From NCBI GenBank assembly GCA_963732355.1, contig CAVSZD010000006.1:248001-312000 (forward strand): a stretch of 64,000 nt of DNA, given 5' to 3'. This document shows, piece by piece, positions 42,784-51,339 of this stretch; the first letter of the stretch is position 1; every line of letters starts with the position of its first letter. The position numbers were made by a program, and so were the translations under genes. This stretch comes from JADKAV01 sp963732355 (lineage in GTDB: Bacteria > Actinomycetota > Actinomycetes > S36-B12 > UBA10799). A model generated the notes under the pieces. The model saw nothing but the letters and a program-made list of their open reading frames with translations, was not told where the DNA came from and ran no database searches.

Positions 42784-43602
42784 TCAGGCCAGGGCCAGGG
42801 CCCCACCGACCACGACCAATACCGACACCACGATCTCAACCGCCCCGATCACGGCGGGCCGCGCACCCACGGGCACGACGAATGCCCGCACCGCGGCGAA
42901 CCCGAACGGCAACAGCAGCCAGGGCGAGATCAGCCCCATGCTCAGCGCCGCGACGTGGAACACCCGCGATGCGATCGCCCAGCGGCGGTCGTCCGACTCC
43001 CGGATCAAGGATTTGACATGCAGGACCGAGCCAGTGAAGAACACCAGGCAGATCAGCGCCGCCAGCCACGCGTCCGCGGCCTCGGGTTGTCCGACACCCA
43101 ACACTGGGGAGTTCGCGACGATGGCGTACATCAACGGGACCGCGAGACTGGCTTGAGCCACCAGCAGCAGATCGTTGCCCGCCCCGCGTTCGTGGCCCGT
43201 TCTGGTCAGCCAGACGCTGACCGCCCAGAGCACCGCGAACAGCAGCCCGACCCACACCAGCCATGGCCGCAACGCCACCAGCACCAGAGCGGGCAGGGCT
43301 GCGAGCACCACCCATGGAAGGGCGTCGCTGAGTTCACGCTTAGCCAGCCGCGACCAGTTGCCCCGCCGCCACCGGATCACCACGGCCCGGCCGAGGTAGT
43401 AACTGGCCGGGTAGGCGAGAACCCAGGCAGTCGCGAACAGCGCGCCGATCCAGGTCCAGCCGACGGTGACGAAGCCGAGCAGCAACGGTACGACCAGGAA
43501 CGCCCACGCGCCGTGCTGACCGGGTATGGCCAGGCGCCACGCTGGGGCCTTCGACGCCGCTGCGGGCGTCGAAGGCCGACCCGGCTTCAGGTCACGGGCC
43601 AC
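42784..43602 (-). CDS. YwiC-like membrane protein
   Basis: 272 residues with seven to eight membrane segments and the IPGQHGAWAFLVVPLLLG start typical of YwiC. In Bacillus subtilis ywiC is in the nitrate respiration region. GTG 43602 is set by GGGAGAAGG just upstream and overlaps narI by 11 bp, so YwiC ends the nar operon. Its role is unknown, perhaps cytochrome or haem related. Confidence 0.8.
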   Translation of the reverse strand: MARDLKPGRPSTPAAASKAPAWRLAIPGQHGAWAFLVVPLLLGFVTVGWTWIGALFATAWVLAYPASYYLGRAVVIRWRRGNWSRLAKRELSDALPWVVLAALPALVLVALRPWLVWVGLLFAVLWAVSVWLTRTGHERGAGNDLLLVAQASLAVPLMYAIVANSPVLGVGQPEAADAWLAALICLVFFTGSVLHVKSLIRESDDRRWAIASRVFHVAALSMGLISPWLLLPFGFAAVRAFVVPVGARPAVIGAVEIVVSVLVVVGGALALA

Positions 43603-44368
43603 CGACCTTCTCCCATCCGCGCCGCGGCTCACGGTTACCGGCATCGTGCGGACCGCGGTCTCGGTAGACGACGTAGGGCCGGAACACATAGCCGAACGGA
43701 GCGCTGAAGGCGTGTACAAGGCGGGTGAACGGCCACACGATGAACAGCGCCATGCCAGCCAAGGCGTGGACCCGGAAGGCCAGCGGGGCATCGGCCATCA
43801 ACTGGCCCTGCGGGTCGAAGTAGAAGATCGACCGGAACCACACCGACACGTCCTCGCGGTAGTTGTGTCCCTCGCCGAGCACTCCGGCCCCAGACAGTGT
43901 GGCTACGATCCCCAGCAGGATGGCTGCGGTGAGGAAGATGTACATCGTCTTGTCGTTCTTGGTGGTCGCTGCGAACACGGGCCCGACGGTACGCCGACGG
44001 TAGATCAGCATGACGATCCCGAACAGAGTGGCCGCTCCGGCGACCGCTCCCAGCACAACCGCGAAGAAGTGGTAGGTGCCCTCCGAAATCCCCAGACCGT
44101 CGGTCCAGGCCTGCGGGATGAGCAGTCCCATGATGTGTCCGCCCACAACGGCCAGGATGCCGAAGTGGAAGATCGGGCTGGCGATCCTGATCAGCTTGCG
44201 CTCGTAGAGCTGGCTCGAACGCGTCGTCCAGCCGAACCGGTCGTACCTGAAGCGCCAGATCATGCCGACCACGAAGACCGCGATCGTCACATACGGCAAG
44301 ACATCCCAAAGAAGGATGTCCACCGTGCTCAGACTCGTGTCGGATGCCGCTGCTTCCAACGCCTTCAT
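43592..44368 (-). CDS. narI: respiratory nitrate reductase gamma subunit
   Basis: 258 residues and five membrane segments. It is the b-type cytochrome that takes electrons from menaquinol; histidines in FHFGILAVVGGHIMG and in RVHALAGMALFIVWPFTRLVH are placed as axial haem ligands. The start overlaps narJ by 4 bp. Confidence 0.95.
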   Translation of the reverse strand: MKALEAAASDTSLSTVDILLWDVLPYVTIAVFVVGMIWRFRYDRFGWTTRSSQLYERKLIRIASPIFHFGILAVVGGHIMGLLIPQAWTDGLGISEGTYHFFAVVLGAVAGAATLFGIVMLIYRRRTVGPVFAATTKNDKTMYIFLTAAILLGIVATLSGAGVLGEGHNYREDVSVWFRSIFYFDPQGQLMADAPLAFRVHALAGMALFIVWPFTRLVHAFSAPFGYVFRPYVVYRDRGPHDAGNREPRRGWEKVGGP

Positions 44369-44985
44369 CTGCGTGCTCCTGTCAACTCGATCCCGAACGG
44401 TTCCAGCCCGACCTGTTCAACCGGCGGGCCGTGGGTGGCGATGGCTGCCATACGTTCGGCCACCTCATCGGTGACCTCCGGCAGTGTTTCGACGATTGCA
44501 TCGAGAACACCGGCATACGGCGACTGCAATGACTGCAGCGCCGATCGCAAGAGTCCGATGGCACCTACGTGCTCGGCCAAGAGCGCATCCCCGGTGAGGC
44601 GGTCACCGATGGCCGCGAACTCGAGCACCACGGCGAGATGGTCGGCCAATTCCGCGTCCCCGGCGTCGAAACCGCTGTCCAGGTAGGCCTGCTTGAAGTG
44701 CAGTATCGCCATACCGCGGTTGCGGGTGTCGCCGTGGGTCCAGTAGGTCATGTACGGGCAGGCCTTGCGCTTCATGTCAAAGGTCTGCACGTACGCCCGC
44801 CGAACCTCCATCACATCGGTGGCCTCGAACCAGTCGAGGAACCCGAGCAGCGGCTCCGCGGTGACCTCCGGCAACCCGGCGACTGCGTGGCGGATGTCCG
44901 GCAGCCGCGCGACGAGGCGCTCGTCGGGATACCAGAGCAGCCACGAAGCAGCCAGCCTGGTTACGGCCTTGTCATGCTCGTCCAT
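44365..44985 (-). CDS. narJ: nitrate reductase molybdenum cofactor assembly chaperone
   Basis: 206 residues of the NarJ/TorD helical chaperone family, with RRAYVQTFDMKRKACPYMTYWTHGDTRNRGMA as the signature. It helps insert the cofactor into NarG and is not part of the final enzyme. ATG 44985 is chosen because GGAGGAG at the end of narH lies 8 bases upstream; the GTG at 44991 would be only 2 bases from it. Confidence 0.94.
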   Translation of the reverse strand: MDEHDKAVTRLAASWLLWYPDERLVARLPDIRHAVAGLPEVTAEPLLGFLDWFEATDVMEVRRAYVQTFDMKRKACPYMTYWTHGDTRNRGMAILHFKQAYLDSGFDAGDAELADHLAVVLEFAAIGDRLTGDALLAEHVGAIGLLRSALQSLQSPYAGVLDAIVETLPEVTDEVAERMAAIATHGPPVEQVGLEPFGIELTGARR

Positions 44986-44987
44986 GC

Positions 44988-46658
44988 TCACTGCTCCTCC
45001 TTCTTCGCAGGCATGCTGGGCATTCCCAGCGGCACGCCCACTCCGTCCCAGTTGAGCAGGTTGACCCGGGCGTCGCGCTGCTCGGAGGGCACGATGGTCT
45101 CCGACTGCTGACGCTGGGCCAGGGCGTGGAAGGTCTCCACGGCCACCGGTGTGGGACGCCCGGACGCCTCACCGAACGGACCCTGTTCGTACATGCCCGA
45201 GCCGCCGTCGTAGTCCAGGGCGCACGCCATCTCCTCGAGGTTCTCAGCTGTCTCGGTGTGCGCCTCGGGGATGACGTAGCGGTCCTCGTACTTGGCGATG
45301 GCCAGCAGACGGTAGAGCGTGTACATCTCTTCCTCGGACAGTCCCACCGCGGCCGGGATGGACGCGTCGGTGGGATTGCCCAGGTTGCTGTCGCGCATGA
45401 AGGCGCGCATGGCCGCCAGCACGCCGAGGCTGTGCTTGACCGGCACCACGTCGCCGGCGGTGAACAACTCCGCCAAGTACTCGATCGGGATACGCAGGGC
45501 GTTGAGCGCGCCGAACAGGTTGCCGGCGTCCTCCGCGTCGTTGCCGGTCTCCCGCAGAGCGTCCACGACCGGGGACAGCGGCGGGATGTACCAAACCATG
45601 GGCATGGTCCGGTACTCCGGGTGCAGCGGCAGGGCGACCTTGTACTTCTTGGCCAACGCGTAGACCGGGGACTTGCGGGCCGCGGCCAACCAGTCCTGCG
45701 GGATACCGTCACGCAGTGCCTGCGCGGCGACCTCCGGGTCGTTGGGGTCCAGGATCAGGTCCAGCTGCGCCTCGTACAGGTCCTGCTCGTTCTCCGTGGC
45801 TGCGGCCTCAGTGACGCGGTCGGCGTCGTAGAGGAACAAGCCGATGTAGCGCAGGCGCCCGACGCAGGTCTCCGAGCACACCGTGGGCAGACCCACCTCG
45901 ATGCGCGGGTAACACATCGTGCACTTCTCGGCCTTGCCCGTGCGGTGGTTGAAGTAGACCTTCTTGTACGGACATCCGGTCACACACATACGCCAGCCGC
46001 GGCAGGCGTCCTGATCGACCAGCACGATGCCGTCCTCGCTGCGCTTGTACATCGCACCCGAGGGGCAACTGGCCACACACGCCGGGTTCAAGCAGTGTTC
46101 GCAGATACGCGGCAGGTAGAACATGAACGCCTGCTCGAACTCGAGCTTGACGCGGTCACCGACCTGACCCTTGATCTTTTGCAGCACCGGGTCATTGGGC
46201 GCCAGTTCCGGTCCGCCGGCCAGGTCGTCGTCCCAGTTGGCCGACCACTCGATCTTCATCGGCTTGCCGGTGATCAGCGACTTCGGCCGGGCCACCGGGG
46301 TGTGCTCGCCCAATGGCGCGGAGATCAGGTTGTCGTACTCGTAGGTCCACGGCTCGTAGTAGTCGCGCAGCTCGGGCAGCTTCGGGTTGGTGAAGATCGT
46401 GGACAGCCGGTGGAACCTCCCGCCGGAGCGCAGCTTGAGCTTGCCGCGCTTGGTGCGGACCCAGCCGCCCTTCCACTTCTCCTGATCCTGGTATGTGCGG
46501 GGATACCCCTGGCCGGGGCGGGTCTCCACATTGTTGAACCACACGTACTCGACACCGGCACGGTTGGTCCAGGCCTGCTTGCACGTGACCGAGCAGGTGT
46601 GACACCCGATGCACTTGTCGAGGTTCATCACCATGCCCATCTGGGCCATAACCTTCAT
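44988..46658 (-). CDS. narH: respiratory nitrate reductase beta subunit
   Basis: 556 residues. Four Fe-S clusters are visible: CIGCHTCSVTC, CEHCLNPACVASCP, CRGWRMCVTGCP (Trp replaces one Cys, giving the usual [3Fe-4S] cluster) and CTMCYPR...CSETCVGR. It passes electrons from NarI to NarG. ATG 46658 has GGAGG 8 bases upstream; an ORF extension to 46769 lies in the leader and is not conserved. Confidence 0.96.
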   Translation of the reverse strand: MKVMAQMGMVMNLDKCIGCHTCSVTCKQAWTNRAGVEYVWFNNVETRPGQGYPRTYQDQEKWKGGWVRTKRGKLKLRSGGRFHRLSTIFTNPKLPELRDYYEPWTYEYDNLISAPLGEHTPVARPKSLITGKPMKIEWSANWDDDLAGGPELAPNDPVLQKIKGQVGDRVKLEFEQAFMFYLPRICEHCLNPACVASCPSGAMYKRSEDGIVLVDQDACRGWRMCVTGCPYKKVYFNHRTGKAEKCTMCYPRIEVGLPTVCSETCVGRLRYIGLFLYDADRVTEAAATENEQDLYEAQLDLILDPNDPEVAAQALRDGIPQDWLAAARKSPVYALAKKYKVALPLHPEYRTMPMVWYIPPLSPVVDALRETGNDAEDAGNLFGALNALRIPIEYLAELFTAGDVVPVKHSLGVLAAMRAFMRDSNLGNPTDASIPAAVGLSEEEMYTLYRLLAIAKYEDRYVIPEAHTETAENLEEMACALDYDGGSGMYEQGPFGEASGRPTPVAVETFHALAQRQQSETIVPSEQRDARVNLLNWDGVGVPLGMPSMPAKKEEQ

Positions 46659-46809
46659 GCTTGAACCTCCAGTGATTGTTGCGTTGTTACGTCCAAGGCC
46701 GTGCCAGTGTTGCGTCGTTGCTGGTTCTGCTCCCCCGAAACCGACAACAGCACAACAGTCGGCGAACAAGGGTGTGAATAACGCAACAATCGCGAGGAAG
46801 ATGCACTCA
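46659..46809 (-). promoter_or_regulatory. structured narG-narH spacer
   Basis: 151 bp, unusual because all other nar junctions overlap or nearly touch. GATTGTTGCGTT at 46674-46685 is the exact inverse of AACGCAACAATC at 46790-46801. Inside, CCGAC at 46741 pairs with GTCGG at 46758. It may be an RNA stability or attenuation element, or a second promoter. Confidence 0.5.
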
Positions 46810-49800
46810 TCAGTACTGAACCTCCTGCGAGCGGCGGCGGATCACCGTGACCTCGTCGCGCTGGTTGCCCGTCGGCCCGAGGTAGTTCAGGAAGAACGAC
46901 AGCTGGGCATACCCGCCGACCACGTGCGTGGGCTTTATCATCAACCGGGTCAGCGAGTTGTGGATACCACCGCGCAGGCCCGAGGTCTCGGTGCGTGGGA
47001 CGTCCACCGTGCGGTCCTTGGCGTGGTACATGTACACCGTCCCGGCGGGCATCCTGTGAGACACGATGGATCGCGCAACGACCACACCGTTGCGGTTGTA
47101 AGCCTCGATCCACTCGTTGTCCTTGACCCCGATGGCATCGGCGTCCTGCGGACTCATCCAGATCTCAGGTCCTCCGCGCGACAGCGACAGCATGAACAGG
47201 TTGTCCTGGTACTCCGAGTGGATCGACCACTTGGAGTGCGGGGTGAGGTAGCGAACGGTGACCTCCTGGCCCACGCCTGTCCCCTGATCGCCATAGAGCC
47301 GATGCATGTTCAACGGCGGGCGGAACGTCGGCAACTGCTCGCCGATCTCGGTCATCCAGTCATGGTCGAGGAAGAAGTGCTGGCGACCGGTCAAGGTGTG
47401 CCAGGGCTTCAACCGCTCGACGTTGATCGTGAAGGCCGTGTACCGCCGCCCGCCATGCTCGCTGCCTGACCACTCGGGGCTGGTGATGACCGGCACGGGC
47501 CGGGCCTGGGTGTCGGCGAACGTGATCCGCTTGCCCTCGTTGTCCAGGGCGAGATCGGCCAACTGCTGGCCCGTGCGCTCCTCGACATTGCGGAAGCCCT
47601 CGACCGCCACGCGACCGTTGGTGGTACCGGAAAGCGTCAGGATCGCCTCACAGGCCTGCGCAGCCGTCACGAGAGCCGGGTGGCCGGCCGCTGGGCCATC
47701 GGGGATGACGCCGTTGAGCCGCTTGAGCAGTTCGTACTCCGGCGCAGTATTGACCGCCACGCCCTTGGTGACCGTGCCGACCGTCTCCAGTAGCGGTCCG
47801 AGTGCGGACATCTTGGCCCCGATCGCGCTGTAGTCGCGCTGGGTGACGATGAACTTCGGTGCCGTGACTCCGGGGATCAGGTCGACCTCGCCGGCCTTCC
47901 AGTCCTTCACCACCCCACCGGGTACCGCCATCTCGTCGGGGGTGTCATGGAACAAGGGGATGCTCATGAGGTCTTCGACCACACCGAGATGACCTTCGGA
48001 GACCTCTGAGACCTTGCGACCGAGGTCGTTGAAGATGTCGTAGTCGCTCTTGGTCTCCCACGGCGGATCGATCGCCGGGGTGAAGGCGTGCACGTAGGGG
48101 TGCATGTCCGTGCTGGACAGGTCGTGCTTCTCATACCACGTGGCCGCCGGCAGCAGGATGTCACCGAAGAGGCCGGTGGAGGTCATGCGGAAGTCCGCAC
48201 TCACCAGCAGGTCGAGTTTGCCGATCGGTGCGTCGTCGCGCCAAGTGATGTCCTCGGAGCGCGCATCGGTCTCCTCGGCACGCACCGCGTTGCTGGTCCC
48301 GAGCAGGTGCTTGAGGAAGTACTCATTGCCCTTGCTGGACGATCCAAGCAGGTTGGCCCGCCACACGGTCAGGACCCGCGGCCAGTTCTCAGGAGCGTCA
48401 GGGTCCTCAACCGCGAACTTCAAGTCCCCGGACAGAAGCTGGGCTTTGACGTACTCGGCCGGTTCGACACCGGCTTCGCGGGCCTCGCGCACGATCTGAA
48501 GCGGGTTGCGGTTGAAACTCGGGATCGACGGCATCCAGCCGGACCGGGCCGATTGCGCCAGGGTGTCGATCATCGTGGTGCCCTCGAACCGGCCCTCACC
48601 CAACGGTGTGGCCAGCAGGTCGGCGCCGAGGTTGTCGTAGCGCCACTGGCTGGTGTTCACGTACCAGAAGGCCGTGCCGATCATCTGGCGCGCCGGGCGT
48701 TGCCAGTCCAAAGCGAACGCGAGGTTCGCCCACCCGGTGACCGGGCGGCACTTCTCCTGCCCGACGTAGTGAGCCCAGCCACCGCCGTTGATCCCCTGGC
48801 ACCCGGTCATGGTGATCATGGCCAGGAATGTGCGGTAGATGACGTCGGAGTGGAACCAGTGGTTGGTACCGGCTCCGAGGATGATCATCGAACGGCCACC
48901 GGAGTCCTCGGCGTTCTGCGCGAACTCCCGGCCGATGCGGGCGGCGAGTTCGGCCGGCACACCGGTGATCTCTTCCTGCCACGCCGGGGTGTAGGGCTCC
49001 GGGTCGTCGTAGTCCTTGGGCCAGATACCCGGCAGGCCGTCGCGGCCGACGCCGTACTGGGCGAGCATCAGGTCGTACACAGTGGTGACCAGGCGTTCCC
49101 CGTTCACAGTGCCGACCGGCACAACCGGGACGCCACGGGTGTGGACCCCGCCACCCTCGCTGTCTTCATGACCCACATCGAAGCGCGGCAAGTGGACCTC
49201 GACGTTGTGCGAGCCGCCGGCGTCCAAGAGCGACAGCGCCGGATCGATTCCTTCGAGGTCGAGATTCCACTTGCCCTTGCCGGCCTCTGAGTACCGGAAG
49301 CCCAGCGATCCGTTGGGCACCACAGCCCGGCCGGATTCGCCGTCGATCAGGACCGTCTTGAAGGCCGCGCCCTCGCTGTCATCGCCGAGGTCGGCGGCGC
49401 TGAGGAACTTGTCGGGGACGTAGGCGCCGTTCTTCTGCTTCAACGTGATCAGGAAGGGCATGTCGGAGTACTTCTTCACGTAGTCCACGAACCGCGGGAC
49501 CTGACGCTCGACGTAGAACTCCTTGAGGATCACGTGGCCCATCGCCATTCCGAGCGCGGCGTCTGTTCCCGGGTGCGGGTTGAGCCACTCGTCGGCGAAC
49601 TTCGTGTTGTCCGCGTAGTCCGGGGACACGGTGACGACCTTCTGGCCGCGGTAGCGTGCCTCGGCCATGAAGTGGGCGTCGGGCGTGCGGGTGACGGGCA
49701 CGTTCGCGCCCCACATGATCAGGTAACTCGCGTTCCACCAGTCCGCGGACTCGGGCACATCGGTCTGGTCGCCGAACACCTGCGGGGAGGCAACCGGCAG

Positions 49801-50493
49801 GTCGCAGTACCAGTCGTAGAAGCTGAGCATCGCCCCGCCCATGAGGCTGATGAACCGGCTGCCCGCCGCGTGTGAGGCCATGGACATGGCCGGGATCGGG
49901 GAGAAGCCGAAGACCCGGTCGGGGCCGTAGGTCTTGATGGTGTGGACGTGGGCTGCGGCGATGATCTCGTTGACCTCTGTCCACGAGGAGCGAACCAGCC
50001 CACCCTTGCCGCGTGCACTCTGGTAGGCCCGGCGGGTGGCCTCGTTGCCCACAACCGCGGCCCACGCATCCACGGGATCGGGGTTCTCGAGCTTGGCGGC
50101 GCGGTAGGCCTCAAGCAGGGTGGAACGCACGTACGGGTAGCGGATCCGCGTCGGGGAGTAGGTGTACCAGGAGAACGCCGCACCACGCGGGCAACCCCGC
50201 GGCTCGTACTCCGGGGAGTCCGGACCCACTGACGGGTAGTCGGTCTGCTGGGTCTCCCAGGTGATCACGCCGTCCTTGACGTATACCTTCCAGGAGCACG
50301 ACCCGGTGCAGTTGACCCCGTGGGTGGAACGCACCACCTTGTCGTGGCTCCAGCGGTCCCGGTAGAAGACGTCCCCTTGGCGCCCACCGTGACGGGTGAC
50401 CGTTCGCAGGTCCGACGACACATCACCGGGGGTGAAGAACCTGCCGGCCTTGACGAGGAACTCGTCGGTTGCCTCGGAACGGGTGGTGGTCAT
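46810..50493 (-). CDS. narG: respiratory nitrate reductase alpha subunit
   Basis: 1227 residues. The FS0 cluster uses HGVNCTGSC with a later GCP Cys, and YCDLP near residue 246 supplies the Asp ligand to molybdenum. There is no twin-Arg signal, as expected for a cytoplasm-facing Nar. ATG 50493 is supported by GAGGAGGAC and overlaps the regulator stop as ATGA. With narHJI it forms the membrane-bound enzyme that reduces nitrate to nitrite with bis-MGD as cofactor. Confidence 0.97.
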   Translation of the reverse strand: MTTTRSEATDEFLVKAGRFFTPGDVSSDLRTVTRHGGRQGDVFYRDRWSHDKVVRSTHGVNCTGSCSWKVYVKDGVITWETQQTDYPSVGPDSPEYEPRGCPRGAAFSWYTYSPTRIRYPYVRSTLLEAYRAAKLENPDPVDAWAAVVGNEATRRAYQSARGKGGLVRSSWTEVNEIIAAAHVHTIKTYGPDRVFGFSPIPAMSMASHAAGSRFISLMGGAMLSFYDWYCDLPVASPQVFGDQTDVPESADWWNASYLIMWGANVPVTRTPDAHFMAEARYRGQKVVTVSPDYADNTKFADEWLNPHPGTDAALGMAMGHVILKEFYVERQVPRFVDYVKKYSDMPFLITLKQKNGAYVPDKFLSAADLGDDSEGAAFKTVLIDGESGRAVVPNGSLGFRYSEAGKGKWNLDLEGIDPALSLLDAGGSHNVEVHLPRFDVGHEDSEGGGVHTRGVPVVPVGTVNGERLVTTVYDLMLAQYGVGRDGLPGIWPKDYDDPEPYTPAWQEEITGVPAELAARIGREFAQNAEDSGGRSMIILGAGTNHWFHSDVIYRTFLAMITMTGCQGINGGGWAHYVGQEKCRPVTGWANLAFALDWQRPARQMIGTAFWYVNTSQWRYDNLGADLLATPLGEGRFEGTTMIDTLAQSARSGWMPSIPSFNRNPLQIVREAREAGVEPAEYVKAQLLSGDLKFAVEDPDAPENWPRVLTVWRANLLGSSSKGNEYFLKHLLGTSNAVRAEETDARSEDITWRDDAPIGKLDLLVSADFRMTSTGLFGDILLPAATWYEKHDLSSTDMHPYVHAFTPAIDPPWETKSDYDIFNDLGRKVSEVSEGHLGVVEDLMSIPLFHDTPDEMAVPGGVVKDWKAGEVDLIPGVTAPKFIVTQRDYSAIGAKMSALGPLLETVGTVTKGVAVNTAPEYELLKRLNGVIPDGPAAGHPALVTAAQACEAILTLSGTTNGRVAVEGFRNVEERTGQQLADLALDNEGKRITFADTQARPVPVITSPEWSGSEHGGRRYTAFTINVERLKPWHTLTGRQHFFLDHDWMTEIGEQLPTFRPPLNMHRLYGDQGTGVGQEVTVRYLTPHSKWSIHSEYQDNLFMLSLSRGGPEIWMSPQDADAIGVKDNEWIEAYNRNGVVVARSIVSHRMPAGTVYMYHAKDRTVDVPRTETSGLRGGIHNSLTRLMIKPTHVVGGYAQLSFFLNYLGPTGNQRDEVTVIRRRSQEVQY

Positions 50494-51266
50494 GCTGTCC
50501 TCCTCGACTTCTTCTTCCGTGTTGCCGGCTTGGACTCCGCGGCGGATTTCCCGGGGACCGTCCAATCCGGCGTTGTGTCTCTACGTCTCAAATGGGCAAC
50601 ACATACTCCCGGACGGGGGAATACGTCCATCGACTCCAAAGAGATGTCCTGGCCCGTCGCGTCAAGCACCTGCTCAAGGGCTCGGGCGTGGATGTCGCAG
50701 ATGACCGGGTGCTCATGTACCAAGGATGCATACGGACAGTTGCCCAAGTAAACAGCGTCCCCCACCGGGGATACCTCGACGTCGAATCCGAGCCGGGACA
50801 AAGCGTCGGCGGCCACAGCGAGGGCCTCATCGGGGCTGGCGGCCGGCTCGTTGATGACCGCTCCGCTGGAGCGCCAGCGGGTGGCTGCTTCTTCGGCCAG
50901 TCCCTCTCTCCGCGTCTGATCCAACGTCTCACCAAGCAGATCGGCGAGCCGGAAGTAGGCATCCTGCTCCTCGGTGGTCGCGGCGTAAAGCCACTTGGGC
51001 CGCCCGCGGCCATTGATGCTTTCCCGGGTCCGCTCCACCCTGCCGGCTGCACGCAGCACGTCCAGATGGGTCCGGATGGTGTTGACGTGCAGATTCGTCA
51101 GCTGGGAAATGTCCTCGACGCTGAGGGGCGCATCGGCCTCTTGCACGATGCGGAAGATGTTGTCCCGGCTCGTGTCGGGCTCGGTGCTCACGGGTTTGGC
51201 CGTGATGTGGCCAAGGCGGGCCAAAGTGCGCCCAATACTCTCCGCCGCATTCATACTCACATTCAT
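50490..51266 (-). CDS. HTH regulator leading the nar operon (ArnR-like context)
   Basis: 258 residues. Winged helix at about residues 33-75 (LSVEDISQLTNLHVNTIRTHLDVLRAAGRVE) with wing GRGRPKWLY; then CPYASLVHEHPVICDIH and VCVAHL, cysteine spacing C-x12-C as in SufR-like Fe-S regulators; a basic Lys/Arg tail. In Corynebacterium glutamicum ArnR, an Fe-S repressor, controls narKGHJI; this gene has the same setting but I cannot confirm orthology. The stop overlaps the narG start (ATGA). Its 5' end has a short repeat ATGAATG...ATGAATG, giving several possible starts. Confidence 0.75.
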   Translation of the reverse strand: MNVSMNAAESIGRTLARLGHITAKPVSTEPDTSRDNIFRIVQEADAPLSVEDISQLTNLHVNTIRTHLDVLRAAGRVERTRESINGRGRPKWLYAATTEEQDAYFRLADLLGETLDQTRREGLAEEAATRWRSSGAVINEPAASPDEALAVAADALSRLGFDVEVSPVGDAVYLGNCPYASLVHEHPVICDIHARALEQVLDATGQDISLESMDVFPRPGVCVAHLRRRDTTPDWTVPGKSAAESKPATRKKKSRRTA

Positions 51267-51281
51267 ATCACATATCCCCGG

Positions 51282-51309
51282 TTGATTTTATTTAACACGG
51301 TGCTAACAT
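51282..51309 (+). promoter_or_regulatory. narK promoter with TTAnCACnGTGnTAA operator
   Basis: TTGATT at 51282-51287 and TAACAT at 51304-51309 are separated by 16 bp. The 15-bp palindrome TTAACACGGTGCTAA at 51292-51306 fills the spacer and overlaps the -10 box, the position of a classic repressor site. The divergent regulator ATG is 26 bp away. GGGG at 51331 precedes the narK ATG. Confidence 0.65.
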
Positions 51310-51339
51310 ACGAGATGGTGAAAATAGTTAGGGGCTGAA

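Noticed and set aside
45126..46664. 512-codon plus-strand frame over narH
   Set aside because: Antisense shadow of a well-supported gene in GC-rich DNA.
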